A stretch of DNA of 64,000 bases from assembly GCA_012931725.1 (NCBI GenBank), contig CM022951.1, positions 10,491,018 to 10,555,017 on the forward strand. The letters run 5' to 3'. Positions 22,110 through 31,066 of this stretch are shown here, in pieces. This DNA is from Litsea cubeba. Lineage: Eukaryota; Streptophyta; Magnoliopsida; Laurales; Lauraceae. Below the pieces are notes generated by a model. The model had not been told where the DNA came from. It saw only the letters and a program-made list of their open reading frames with translations, and searched no databases. The stretch's first letter is position 1, and each line of letters starts with the position of its first letter. The translations under genes were made by a program, and so were the position numbers.

Positions 22110-22450
22110 AACCAAACCGGCTATAAATGCCATCAAAACAGGCTATAAATGCCACAAACAGGCTATAAATGCCACAAACCGGCTATCAATGCCACCAAAA
22201 ACAAAACCGGCTATCAATGCCACAAACAAAAAAAAAAAACTTGGATTTCAAAAAACCCGGCTATCAATGCCACCAAAACAAAACCCGGCTATCAATGCCA
22301 TCAAAACAAACCGGCTATCAATGCCACCAAAATTGGCTATAGATGCCACAAAAAAAAAAACTCGGCTATCAATGCCACAAGAAAAGCTGGCTCTCATGCC
22401 AAAATTGGCTTCCATGCCACAAACAAAAACCTGGCTTTCATGCCAAAACA
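22110..22450 (+). repeat. Tandem array of GGCTATMAATGCCA units
   Basis: About a dozen irregular units of CGGCTATCAATGCCACAAA or GGCTATAAATGCCA, spaced about 18-40 bp and separated by A-rich linkers. They decay into GGCTTTCATGCCA towards 22440. The core matches the four-unit LTR repeat at 7655 (CGGCTATAAACGCC). Confidence 0.85.
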
Positions 22451-22494
22451 ATCACTTGACAAAAGATTTTCATAAAATGACAACCTTTTGATCA

Positions 22495-22740
22495 AATCCC
22501 ATTTAGCAATTACTTTTATCACAAAAAGATTCAAGTGAGCGTAGGGATAACAAAAAAAAAAGAGAGCATCCCATTTAGCAATTACTTTTATCACAAAAAG
22601 ATTCAAGTGAGCGTAGGGATAACAAAAGAAAAAAGAAAAGAGTACCAAAAAATACATGTGGTACCAAAAAAAAGAGAGAAAGTGTTCACAAGCACTACAA
22701 AAAAATAAGTACCAAAAAAATACAAGTGGTACCAAAAAAA
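22495..22740 (+). repeat. Short direct repeats downstream of the antisense gene
   Basis: A ~60-bp segment beginning ATCCCATTTAGCAATTAC occurs twice (22496 and 22567). Copies of the phrase AAGTGGTACCAAAAAAA follow. No gene seen. Confidence 0.75.
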
Positions 22741-22771
22741 AAGAAAAGAGAGAAGGATGATATACAGGAGC

Positions 22772-25700
22772 TCAATCAAAAATGGTCTCCAGCCAAGAGT
22801 TCAGCTCCCCAAGCAAACTTTTAGCCTCATCCATCAAAGATTCCAAGGCTCGCTTCTTCAGGAACCTGCCATGAGATGCTGGAGTGGGCTGTACCCCTTC
22901 TTTCACACCAGGAAGCTTACCTCGAGCAGTTTGCCATTGTTCCTCCTCATCAGACTTCCTTTTGAGAACCCGTTCGGCATCTGCAACCTGGTGAATCAGA
23001 GCACTCTCCCTGTCGCGAGCCTCTATTATGGCAGTCCACTTGGCAGCGACTTGTGCCTGCAAATGCTCAAGACGTTTCCTGGCCTCATCGACCTCCCTGT
23101 CAAGGATGCTAAGGTCATGCGTCAGCCTGATGATGGCTAGCTCTTCTAAGTTCCTCTTTCGGACTGCCTGCTTCCTGCTTTCTGTAGCCTCATCCAGGTC
23201 AGACTTAGCCTTATCAGCAGGGTCCAGGAACATCTCCTTGAAGAACTGGTCATCAGCCAAACTCACGGTCTCTTCTTCTCGGCTTCTCTTCTCTGGAGGC
23301 TCGTCAGCATCCACTGGCACATCCTCATTAATAGTAAGAGGAACTTCCAAGTTAGGAGAGTCCTCATGCTGCCCCTTGCTGCGATGATGACTCCTCCTCC
23401 TCTTACTTCTGCGGGCTCGCTTCTTAGAGGAACCTGCCCCGCTGTCAGAGTCAGGTTTGCCACTCGACTCCTCACTGGATGGTCTGCTCTTGCCAGTAGA
23501 CTCCACGGAAGCTTGCCTCTGTGCCGCTTGCATCCAAACACCAAGTTCGGCTTCCTCCTGTTCTAGCTGCTCCAAAGCCTCATCAGGTATCTCTCGAACA
23601 GCTTCAGAACCGATGACGCCCTGGCCACCGAGAAAGCCTATCTTGTGCTTCTCTCCAGAAAGGAAGGCCCAAACTTCCTCTCGCCGGACGCCATCCGACT
23701 TTCCAAGGCCCTTTCCAGATGCCAGCTTTACATCAAGCTCCTTCTTGGAAAGCCCCCGATATGCCGAAAAGCTCTCCGCGAACCACTTCGCAAAGCCGGC
23801 AGTCCGGGAAGTCACCAACACAGGATAAGAAATCATGGCTGTAGTGTCTTCAGCACTATAGAAAGCCCATGCATTTCTCCCGTCCTGTAACCCTCCAAAG
23901 CGCTTCACCATGCTTGAAGGCGCTCCAACAACGCCTTGAGAAAAGCCAAGCTGCAAAGCAAAGCGAGAGGGTACATACGGCTGGATGTCGACGAAAAGAT
24001 GTCTACGGTACACCATCGTGCCGACACGTATGCTGAAAAGCCACTCTCTCTCTGCATTTGTCAAGGAATAATGCCTTCCCGACCCCGCCCTGGTAGAGTC
24101 TCGGGAGGCACCAAAATCAAAAGCCTTCTTCCGCAACTCCGGAGAAAGCTTTACTGAAGATTGCCCCATCTCGACGTCCCTGAACCGTCGGATCCTCATG
24201 CGGGCAAACAAAAGTGATTCGGACACGGCTTTGCCCTTAGCCAGTCGAATCATCAGAGGATCATCATCCTGTGCAGCACCCAGCCGATGGAAGCCAGGAC
24301 AGTGGTATACATACCATGAATAAAAGATATGGGCTGAAAATACCCTATTCATGGGAAGCCCAAGCCGAACCAAAAAAGCAGCAGCCTGCAGTTCGGTACA
24401 CAGGTAGGAGTAAAGAGCTGGCACCAAAGCAAGCTGCTCTCCAAACGCCATCTGACAAGCCGGAAAAATACAATGCGGCCTGATGTGCGTTCCATCTCCA
24501 CCAGCAAAAACAGCCTCACCAAGCCAATAAGTGAGGTACACAGCGAGATCTCTCCGCAGTGCAATGTCAGGACATATGGCGTTTGTACTTGCACAGAAAT
24601 CTCTCAACTCTTCTTGCATGGCCAAGATCTTCTTTGGATCCTGAGCTCCGGCTTCCTGGGTCATGCTATCAGAAGACTCCCTACTATCAAAAAAGTTAGG
24701 GAATGAAGAGCTAAAACTCTTCCAGCTGCTGGATCTAACTTTCGAACCCCCCTTCTCCTTCAAAAAATCATAGAAGGCGACGAGCTGAAAGTATAAAAGC
24801 CTGAACTCCTCAGACTGCCCCTCGAGGACGCTGTCAATCGGCATAAACTCCTCATAGAGCTTGCCGAGGATGGGCAATCCGGTAATAGCGCTCAGCTCCT
24901 TCAAAGAAAAACCAATCTCACCATTCGTCACAACGAAGGTATTGGTTTGTGGGAGGAATGACTCCAGCATAGCCATGAAGGCCTCGTCGGAAAAGATCAC
25001 GGTCTCCCTAAAGGCGCGGACCGCATCAAAAATCCCGGCTTCCTTCAAAACGGCGCCACCAATCAGCAGGACGCGATCAGTCCACGACTTCCACTCGGAG
25101 TCAGCATTGAAACGACCTCGAAGTCGAAAAGGCTTGATCCAATTGCTGCCGTCACCGCTGAAAATAGCAAGGCCCACCGGTCTCAAATCGACCGACGGAT
25201 AATCAGAGCCCTGGTAGCCGCTGGATGGCATCAACAGGTCCATGTCAACAGGCGACCTCTCCGTATATCCAGGAGAACCGCCAACAAAAACCCCGGTCTT
25301 GATTACATTTGTCCTTCTCACCCAGCTTGGAGGATCTTCCCTCTTAGGGCATGTGGGGGCAAGGCTCAGAATCGAGACGGTGCGATCAAACATCGACCGG
25401 GTAGTAACAGTCTTCTTCTCACCATCTGCTGTGAAGGAAAACTGAAAACATCTCCTCTGGTATGTAATGTCATCAGGCACTGCATCACCAAAGAAGAAGG
25501 TAGGCTTGGGCAAAACGCTCTGATCTTCCATCACCCATGGACGACTGCTTACCATGATCTTATAGAATTCCTCTCCCTTGAGAGTGATCAGTCGCTGCCT
25601 CATCTCATCTCTGTTGAGGGAGTCGCACTCTTCCAGATTTCTCTCAACATACTGGACCTTCTCAAAAGCCTGCTGAACGGCCGGATTAGAAGATCTAGAA

Positions 25701-26597
25701 GATCGACGAGGTACGCTTGTAGCAGGCTCTTTACCCTTGTTCGCTCTAGAGGAACCACTTGAAAAGGATGGAAAAGAAAAAGATCAAGCGTCAAAATGAC
25801 AGAATCTCGCAAAAAAAAAATCTGGCGAAATTTTGACATGATGACGGGGCAATTCCGAAGAAAAGGAACTATCCCGAAAGAAATAAGAAAGCTTGAAGAT
25901 GGGCTCAACATCGCTGCGAGCTCCGAAACTCCAAACTTTCGAAACCTAAAAGTCTCCGCAAAATCAGGAAGGGCTCAACATCACTGCGAGCTCCAAGTTC
26001 CCAAATTTGCAAAAACTTTCAGGTATGCTATCACATCATGCTACAAATTTAATTTACAAATTAAAGGCATGCATGAACATCTTGGTTTGCGAAAAAAAAA
26101 TGCATTATCATGATGAGCAAAAAAAAAAAAAAGAAAAGAAACTTTCTCAAAAAAAAAAAGGGGAAAGAAAACAAAAAAAAAAAAAAAAGAAAAGAAAAGA
26201 AACTTTCTCTAAAAAAAAAGAGAGGGGAAAAAAAACAAAAAAAAAAAAAAGAAGAAAAGAAACTCTCTCAAAAAAAAAAAGGGGAGGAAAAAAAAAAGAG
26301 AAGAAAAAAAAGAAGCAGACTGGCCCACAGGCCGTGGCCCACAGACCACGTGGCCGTACGGCCAGATCCGTACGGATCTGTCCGTACGGCCCACCAAAAA
26401 AAAAAAAAAACAACATGAAAAAAAAAGAAAGAAAAGAAAAGAAAACACGTGTAAAAAAAAAAAAAGGGGGAAAACACGTGGAAAAGAAAAAAAAACAGAG
26501 AAGAAAAGAAAAGAAAGAAACAAAAAAAAAGAAAGAACTTTATTTTTCCTACAATGGAGTTTTCTTGAAAAAAAAGGGAGAACTTACTTGAAGCCAT
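22772..26597 (-). CDS. Antisense plant-mobile-domain (aminotransferase-like) gene within the Tat element
   Basis: A long frame on the minus strand runs from 25757 down to 22772, 943 codons from its first internal Met at 25603. It is open for about 51 further coding-like codons upstream (SSRANKGKEPATS). It resembles the aminotransferase-like plant mobile domain found in transposons and in host MAIN/MAIL-type proteins: FSLKELSAITGLPILG at about residue 215-230 is a typical block. A basic nuclear-localisation-like cluster (KKRARRSKRRRSHHRSKG) lies near residue 720-750, and a heptad-rich coiled coil at about 800-900. A candidate first exon (ATG at 26597, ATGGCTTCAA) followed by GTAAGT, and a pyrimidine-rich acceptor ending TTTTCAAG at 25758, would frame a ~0.83-kb U-rich intron. 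With that exact acceptor the frame fits a donor four bases later, or GTAAGT with an acceptor ending CTCTAGAG. Function in the element unknown. Confidence 0.8.
25758..26587 (-). other. Probable U-rich intron of the antisense gene
   Basis: On the minus strand this stretch is bounded by a GTAAGT donor-like site (26587) and a TTTTCTTTTCCATCCTTTTCAAG acceptor region (ending 25758), partly quoted here. Most of it (26110-26560) is T-rich on the coding strand, as plant introns are. Embedded are a doubled GGGCTCAACATC segment (25901, 25973) and a GC-rich palindromic island (26320-26395). Splicing is inferred, not shown. Confidence 0.5.
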
Positions 26598-26719
26598 TGA
26601 TGGAGAAGAAGAAGAAAACTCTTGAAGATCTTGAAGAAGAAAAGCTTTTGGTCTTGAAGCCCTCTTGAGATTATTGCAAAAGAAAGTAATAAGAGCAAGA
26701 GATCCAACCTTCTCCTTGC

Positions 26720-26726
26720 TTTTATA
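26720..26726 (-). promoter_or_regulatory. TATA box for the antisense gene
   Basis: The minus strand reads CTCTATAAAAGCAAGG. It lies 123 bases upstream of the candidate ATG at 26597, a normal spacing for a short 5' UTR. Confidence 0.6.
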
Positions 26727-26739
26727 GAGGAGAGCAAAC

Positions 26740-27683
26740 CAAAGAAGGAAAGAAGAAAGAGGTAAGTGTTACTAATTAGTAACCTTACCAAAAGAAAGAG
26801 ATTAGAAAGATTCTTTCCCAAAAGAAAGATATCTTGAGATATTCTATCCCAAAATAAAGGGATCATGAGAGATTCTCTCCAAGTAAAGATATTCTTAGAT
26901 ATTCTCTATCCAAATGAGATATTTTTGGATATTCTTTACAAAAATGACACCATATGAGATCTAAGCCATTTCAAAAGCTTAAGGTCCCATGGGTTAGCCC
27001 ATATGAGCCAGGTTTGACCACCTAGGCACAAAAAAAAAAAAAAAGAAAATTTTTTGGGCTTTTAGTCAAAGAGAAATCCCTCTTACCAAGAGCATACAAA
27101 AATGGTTCCATGCCTCTTTTGAGTTGATTCAACCATACAAAGAGAATTCCAAGCCCCATGAGCTTCCAAAAAATCAAACCATCCAGCCTCATCTACCAAA
27201 TTGAGCCAAAATCTTGAAATTGACATTCCACAAAAATCAAACCAAATCCCGGTCCCCTAACTTGCCACATACAGCCTGTTAGGTCACAAGACCAAAACCA
27301 AAAACCAAAACCTGATCCCCTAACTTGCCACATACAGCCTGTTAGGTCACAAGATCAAAACCAAAATTGATCCCCCAACATTCCACATACAGCTTGTTGG
27401 GTCACACGATCAAAACCAAACCCGACCCCCTAACCTGCCACATATAGCCTGTTAGGTCACAAGGTCGAAACCCAAATCCACATCCCTGATGTCATCTTCA
27501 AAACTTTGCCTCGAGATGGTACGTGATCCCTTTCACTACCATAAAATTCCCCTGGAAGCTCAAAAGGCTACAAATACCAAAAAGAAAGATTGCTCAAAGA
27601 CTCTTGGTCAAGTCACAGGCTCTCCTTCAAAAAACTCTTCGAGGCACATCGACTACAAAAGTTAAGCAACTCGCCGCTGTACC
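26740..27683 (+). repeat. Noncoding segment with four ~65-bp tandem repeats before the polypurine tract
   Basis: Between about 27240 and 27470, four units carry CTAACTTGCCACATACAGCC, TGTTAGGTCACAAG and CAAAACC. Units three and four are diverged (CCCAACATTCCACATACAGC; CTAACCTGCCACATATAGCC). The remainder is AT-rich with no gene seen. Confidence 0.8.
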
Positions 27684-27696
27684 TCGAGGGGGCATT
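27684..27696 (+). promoter_or_regulatory. Polypurine tract of the Tat element
   Basis: TCGAGGGGGCATT lies directly before the 3' LTR start TGTTGACACC. Confidence 0.75.
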
Positions 27697-30056
27697 TGTT
27701 GACACCAAAAATGTCACTTTGCCTTTTCAAAATCCAAAGAGCTACATGAAGTCGCAACCTGCCATAAATAGGTAATGCTGCTTCCAAAAATCAAATCTTG
27801 TCAGAATCAAACAAAAACTGCAAGATTCTTCCAGACAGCCAAAAGAGGAGTACACAAGAAGTTTCGGGCCATTTCAAAATCATTTGGCCTAACTTCGCTT
27901 CTCCGACAGCCGAAAAGGAGCTCTCGGCGGCAAAAGCTCTCCGGGACCATGGTTTCCAAGACAGAGCGTATGGATCATCTTAAAATGACTCCAATAGGTT
28001 CCCTGTCAAATTTCAAGTCAATCGGACATCGGTTGACCGCACATCAAACCGCGACATCTTCATCGCGACAAAAAGCAAGTCTACAGGTGATAGGACCCCA
28101 AACGGCTACAAAACTCAAACAAAAGCCTATGGTTGGTCTTATTTATTGCTCAAGAGGCTTCACACCAAATTTCAGGTCATTCCGACATCGTTTGACCCAG
28201 TTTCAGCTTCTGACGGAAAATCGGCAGCTCTGCGCGACAAAGTCTTCGGCTTTCTCAGGAAATTGGAAACTTTGCAAAAAAAATGCAAGGATTCTCATCA
28301 GGTTTCCTACAAAGAAATCAGGCCAATAAATGATCAAAATGATAAAAAAGAATAAAAAAAAAAGCAAAAACGGACGCAAAACGGGACACGAAAGGGGGAA
28401 AACCCCCCCAGGGTCGCAGACCCCTGCGACCCTGGGCCAGGCTCGCAGGCCCCTGCGACCCTGGCCCAAGGTCGCAGGCCCCTGCGACCCTGGGCCAGGG
28501 TCGCCGGCGACCATGGACCCCGGGGTCGCCGGGGAAAGCCCCGGAAACCCCGGTTTTCGCCGTTTTTTCGCGATTCGAGGAGCCCAGCCTCTGGTACTTT
28601 CCAAAATTCATGCTTTTGAGACACCAAGTCCTCTGACATCCGTCCAAAACACGGGTAAATCATCAAGAGTATCGAAGACAGTATTGATCGCCACCCGGTC
28701 AACCAAAAAAAAAAGTGTGCTTTCTACCCGACCGATCGAGAAATCGACAGGACAGATGGCACCGACCCGCTGTTGGCAACAAACACCTGAAATTACATGG
28801 TCATCTGATGTCGATCTACATGAAGATCCATCGATGATCATCGACAGAAGAATTCCAAAAGACGTGGCACGGCCCGCGACTCTTCAGCTGCTCGGCGACC
28901 ACTTAATGCGATTAATTGACTAACTTTATTACAGTCATTAATCCATTTCTTTGGACGGCCCAATCAGAAGCAAGCATTCGGGAGTTACAAGTCAAGAAAT
29001 TCATGGCATTTAACCCATGAAACTCCTCCCATCATGGCGATTAAAGGCGATTAAATGCCCTCAATCTCCTCCGGCCAATCAGAAGCCAAGAAAAAGGAGT
29101 TACAAAATAAACAATTCAATTTTGTAACTCCTCCCATTATGCGGCTTAAATGACAATAAAAGACCATAAACTCTCCTAAATGGCTACCAAGAGCCTATAA
29201 ATAGGAGAGCACTCCAAAGGAATCCAGATCGAAAAAAAAAAGAGACAGACACACAGACAGAGAGAAGCACAGAAATCCAGAGAAAGGAAAAAGAGAGAAA
29301 ACTCTGCGGAAGTTCTACACCGGCCACCGCAACAAGGTGACAAAAGTCCCTTGGGGGGTACTCCCCCCCAAGGTCCTTGCCTTCTCCTCCTGCCTCCAAT
29401 GGCTTAGATATGGCTTTTCAGCCCGTCTACTCGGCTTTTTATTGGACATAGGACCTTCCTTTGGTCTTTGTCCTCTAAAAACCCGAGGTTATAGCCAAGC
29501 CAAGCGAATCAATAGCATCCTCTGTTCTCATCTGCATGGATGATGGCGAAGCCCACATATGGCTTGCGACCGTCAATCTAAACGAGTCCCCCACAATCTC
29601 CTGAGAAGTTAGATCCTCCTTTTCTTGCTTTTCATTGTAGTTTGTATTTTTTCAAAAGAGACAAAAATCACAATTCTTGTCTTTCATTGTTGATAAGGAT
29701 TGTAAATCGGCTATAAACGCCAAAATCGGCTATAAACGCCAAAAATCGGCTATAAACGCCAAAATCGGCTATAAATGCCAAAAAAATCGCCTTTCACGGC
29801 AAACTAAGAAAATGTCTTTTTTCTTAAATATATGTGCAATGGAAAACTTGAAAGAAGTTGATTTCCTTTTTACTTGCGAAGGTTGATCTCCGGATCACCA
29901 CTTGCAATTCCAAGTAAAAATAGAAAATCTGGCACACCCACAAAAAAAAAGAAATGTTGATGCACGCCCTTGCCCCCCGGTTACGAAAGGGTCGGAACCA
30001 AACGGACTCCCACGTCCGCCGACCTCGGTAGAACCGAGCAGGAGCGCGGTCCATCA
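27697..30056 (+). repeat. 3' LTR of the Tat element (2360 bp)
   Basis: Matches the 5' LTR along its length and ends GCGGTCCATCA. It is longer because the GC-rich block at 28420-28500 has extra CCCTGCGACCCTGGSCCA units. It also lacks a short run that the 5' LTR has near 6325-6350. TATA box at 29196-29203. Confidence 0.95.
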
Positions 30057-30061
30057 GTGAG
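30057..30061. repeat. Right target-site duplication of the Tat element (GTGAG)
   Basis: Identical to 5681-5685. It marks the return to Athila LTR sequence. Confidence 0.95.
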
Positions 30062-30368
30062 AACTGGATTGATTCAATTCTTATCTGCGTAATGAAGAGG
30101 AAGATGAAACCATAAAAATCTAGGTGGTTTGAACCCTAGGTTGAACCATCTCTTTAGCATAACATTTTCATTCAGTTTTCTGCAGTTTTAATCAGTCCTT
30201 AGCTTAGAATTAATTACACCCATCGAACAAAAGTTGGTCACTCTCGACCGAAAGAAGTCCTCTAGAGCTGAAACCCTAGTCCGTTCTCTGTGGATTCGAC
30301 CTCTTCAAGAGTGAAGTGCTACACAACGATAAATCATGTCCTCCGCTTAGGACAAACCCACCATCACA
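30062..30368 (+). repeat. Athila 3' LTR, right portion
   Basis: Continues the LTR interrupted at 5685. It includes CTCTGTGGATTCGACCTC, a phrase common near LTR ends in this group, and finishes CCACCATCACA, the inverse of the TGTGAT start. Confidence 0.85.
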
Positions 30369-31066
30369 GAAAACCTAAGCATCCAGCATCCTAGTTCTGC
30401 AAGATCTTCTAGAGACGTACCAGGTAGCGGCTGGCCAATTCATCAATCTCCAAAAGAGCCATCTCCATATAGGCAAGTGTGGCATCAGAAGGAAAAATAG
30501 AATCAGCTCCATTCTTGGCATCAAAGAGTCTTCGATCCAGCTCAAATATCTGGGTATTCAATCCAATTTGCTTTGGTACCCCCAAGAGGCGCCATTTTAT
30601 CGCACTGCTTGATATAGTCAATGCAAAGCTCAGCGCATGGAAAGCCAAAACACTCTCTTTTGCAGGCCGCTTCACCTTGATCAAGTGTGATCTCCAGCAT
30701 GCCTATTCACTTAGCTGCCACTTTGCCTCTCCCTGCTTCCATCTGCAAAGAGCTTGAGAGGTTGATCAGACAATTCCTTTGGTCAGGTAATGCCTCCCAC
30801 CCTATAAGCCCAACTATGTCAACTGGGCTTCCATAACCCTTCCAAAGGCTAAAGGAGGTCTTGGCATTAGGAAAATCGCAGATGTTAATGCTGCCTCTTT
30901 CATCAAGCTTGGTTGGCAAGCTTCCACAATTACTTTCCTATGGTCAAATTGGTTCAAGGACAGATACTTCAAATATAAACCAATCTGGCACCAAACGAAC
31001 TCCATCTATGGTTCTTGTATTTAGAAAAAAATGAGACGCCTGGCTCCTTTAATCCATAGAGGCAGT
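30369..31066 (+). pseudogene. L1-type LINE ORF2 fragment (RT C-terminal part), left piece
   Basis: Reading across shifted frames gives plant L1 reverse transcriptase text: a 'VAAGQFINLQKS...LGIKESSIQLKYLG' type block, then LSAWKAKTLSFAGRFTLIK, then ERLIRQFLWSG, WASITLPKAKGGLGIRKI and FIKLGWQ. There are several frameshifts and stops, so it is dead. The upstream part is missing at the Athila boundary. The downstream part resumes after the inserted element at 35243. Confidence 0.8.
31062..31066. repeat. Target-site duplication GCAGT, left copy
   Basis: GCAGT precedes TGTGAGGCCCC and is repeated at 35243-35247 after GGGGCGTTACA. Confidence 0.9.

Larger units (their letters stand above)
5686..30056 (+). 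mobile_element. Complete Tat-lineage Ty3/gypsy retrotransposon (24.4 kb with a nested solo LTR)
   Basis: The boundaries are exact: TGTTGACACC...GGTCCATCA LTRs at both ends and a GTGAG duplication outside. Removing the internal solo LTR and its duplication leaves about 22.06 kb, in the size range of giant Tat/Ogre-type elements. The order is LTR, primer-binding site, repeat-rich leader, gag-protease, RT-RNase H-second RNase H-integrase, repeat arrays, antisense plant-mobile-domain gene, 66-bp repeats, polypurine tract, LTR. The second, archaeal-type RNase H after a degenerate first one is the hallmark of the Tat lineage. The two LTRs are visibly near-identical apart from scattered substitutions and a few indels, so the insertion looks fairly young. 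Confidence 0.93.
1..30368 (+). mobile_element. Athila-type Ty3/gypsy LTR retrotransposon, 3' part, split by a nested Tat element
   Basis: The element enters from the left edge with the integrase end of pol. It continues with an Athila-style spacer, an extra 3' ORF, a polypurine tract and the 3' LTR. The LTR is interrupted at 5685/5686 and resumes at 30062 after one GTGAG target duplication, ending at 30368. The LTR termini are a 6-bp inverted pair (TGTGAT...ATCACA). The 5' LTR, gag, protease and RT lie outside the window. The Athila call rests on the integrase sequence type, the poly-G tract after pol, and a sense-strand extra ORF between pol and the 3' LTR. The LINE sequence immediately after 30368 suggests this element inserted into a LINE. 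Confidence 0.85.

Noticed and set aside
26007..26591. A 194-codon Lys-rich open frame on the plus strand
   Set aside because: Produced by A-homopolymer sequence; it lies in the probable intron of the minus-strand gene.
30369..31066. Minus-strand frames such as 30409-30684 as host genes
   Set aside because: The plus strand reads as L1-type reverse transcriptase across frameshifts; the minus frames are shadows.
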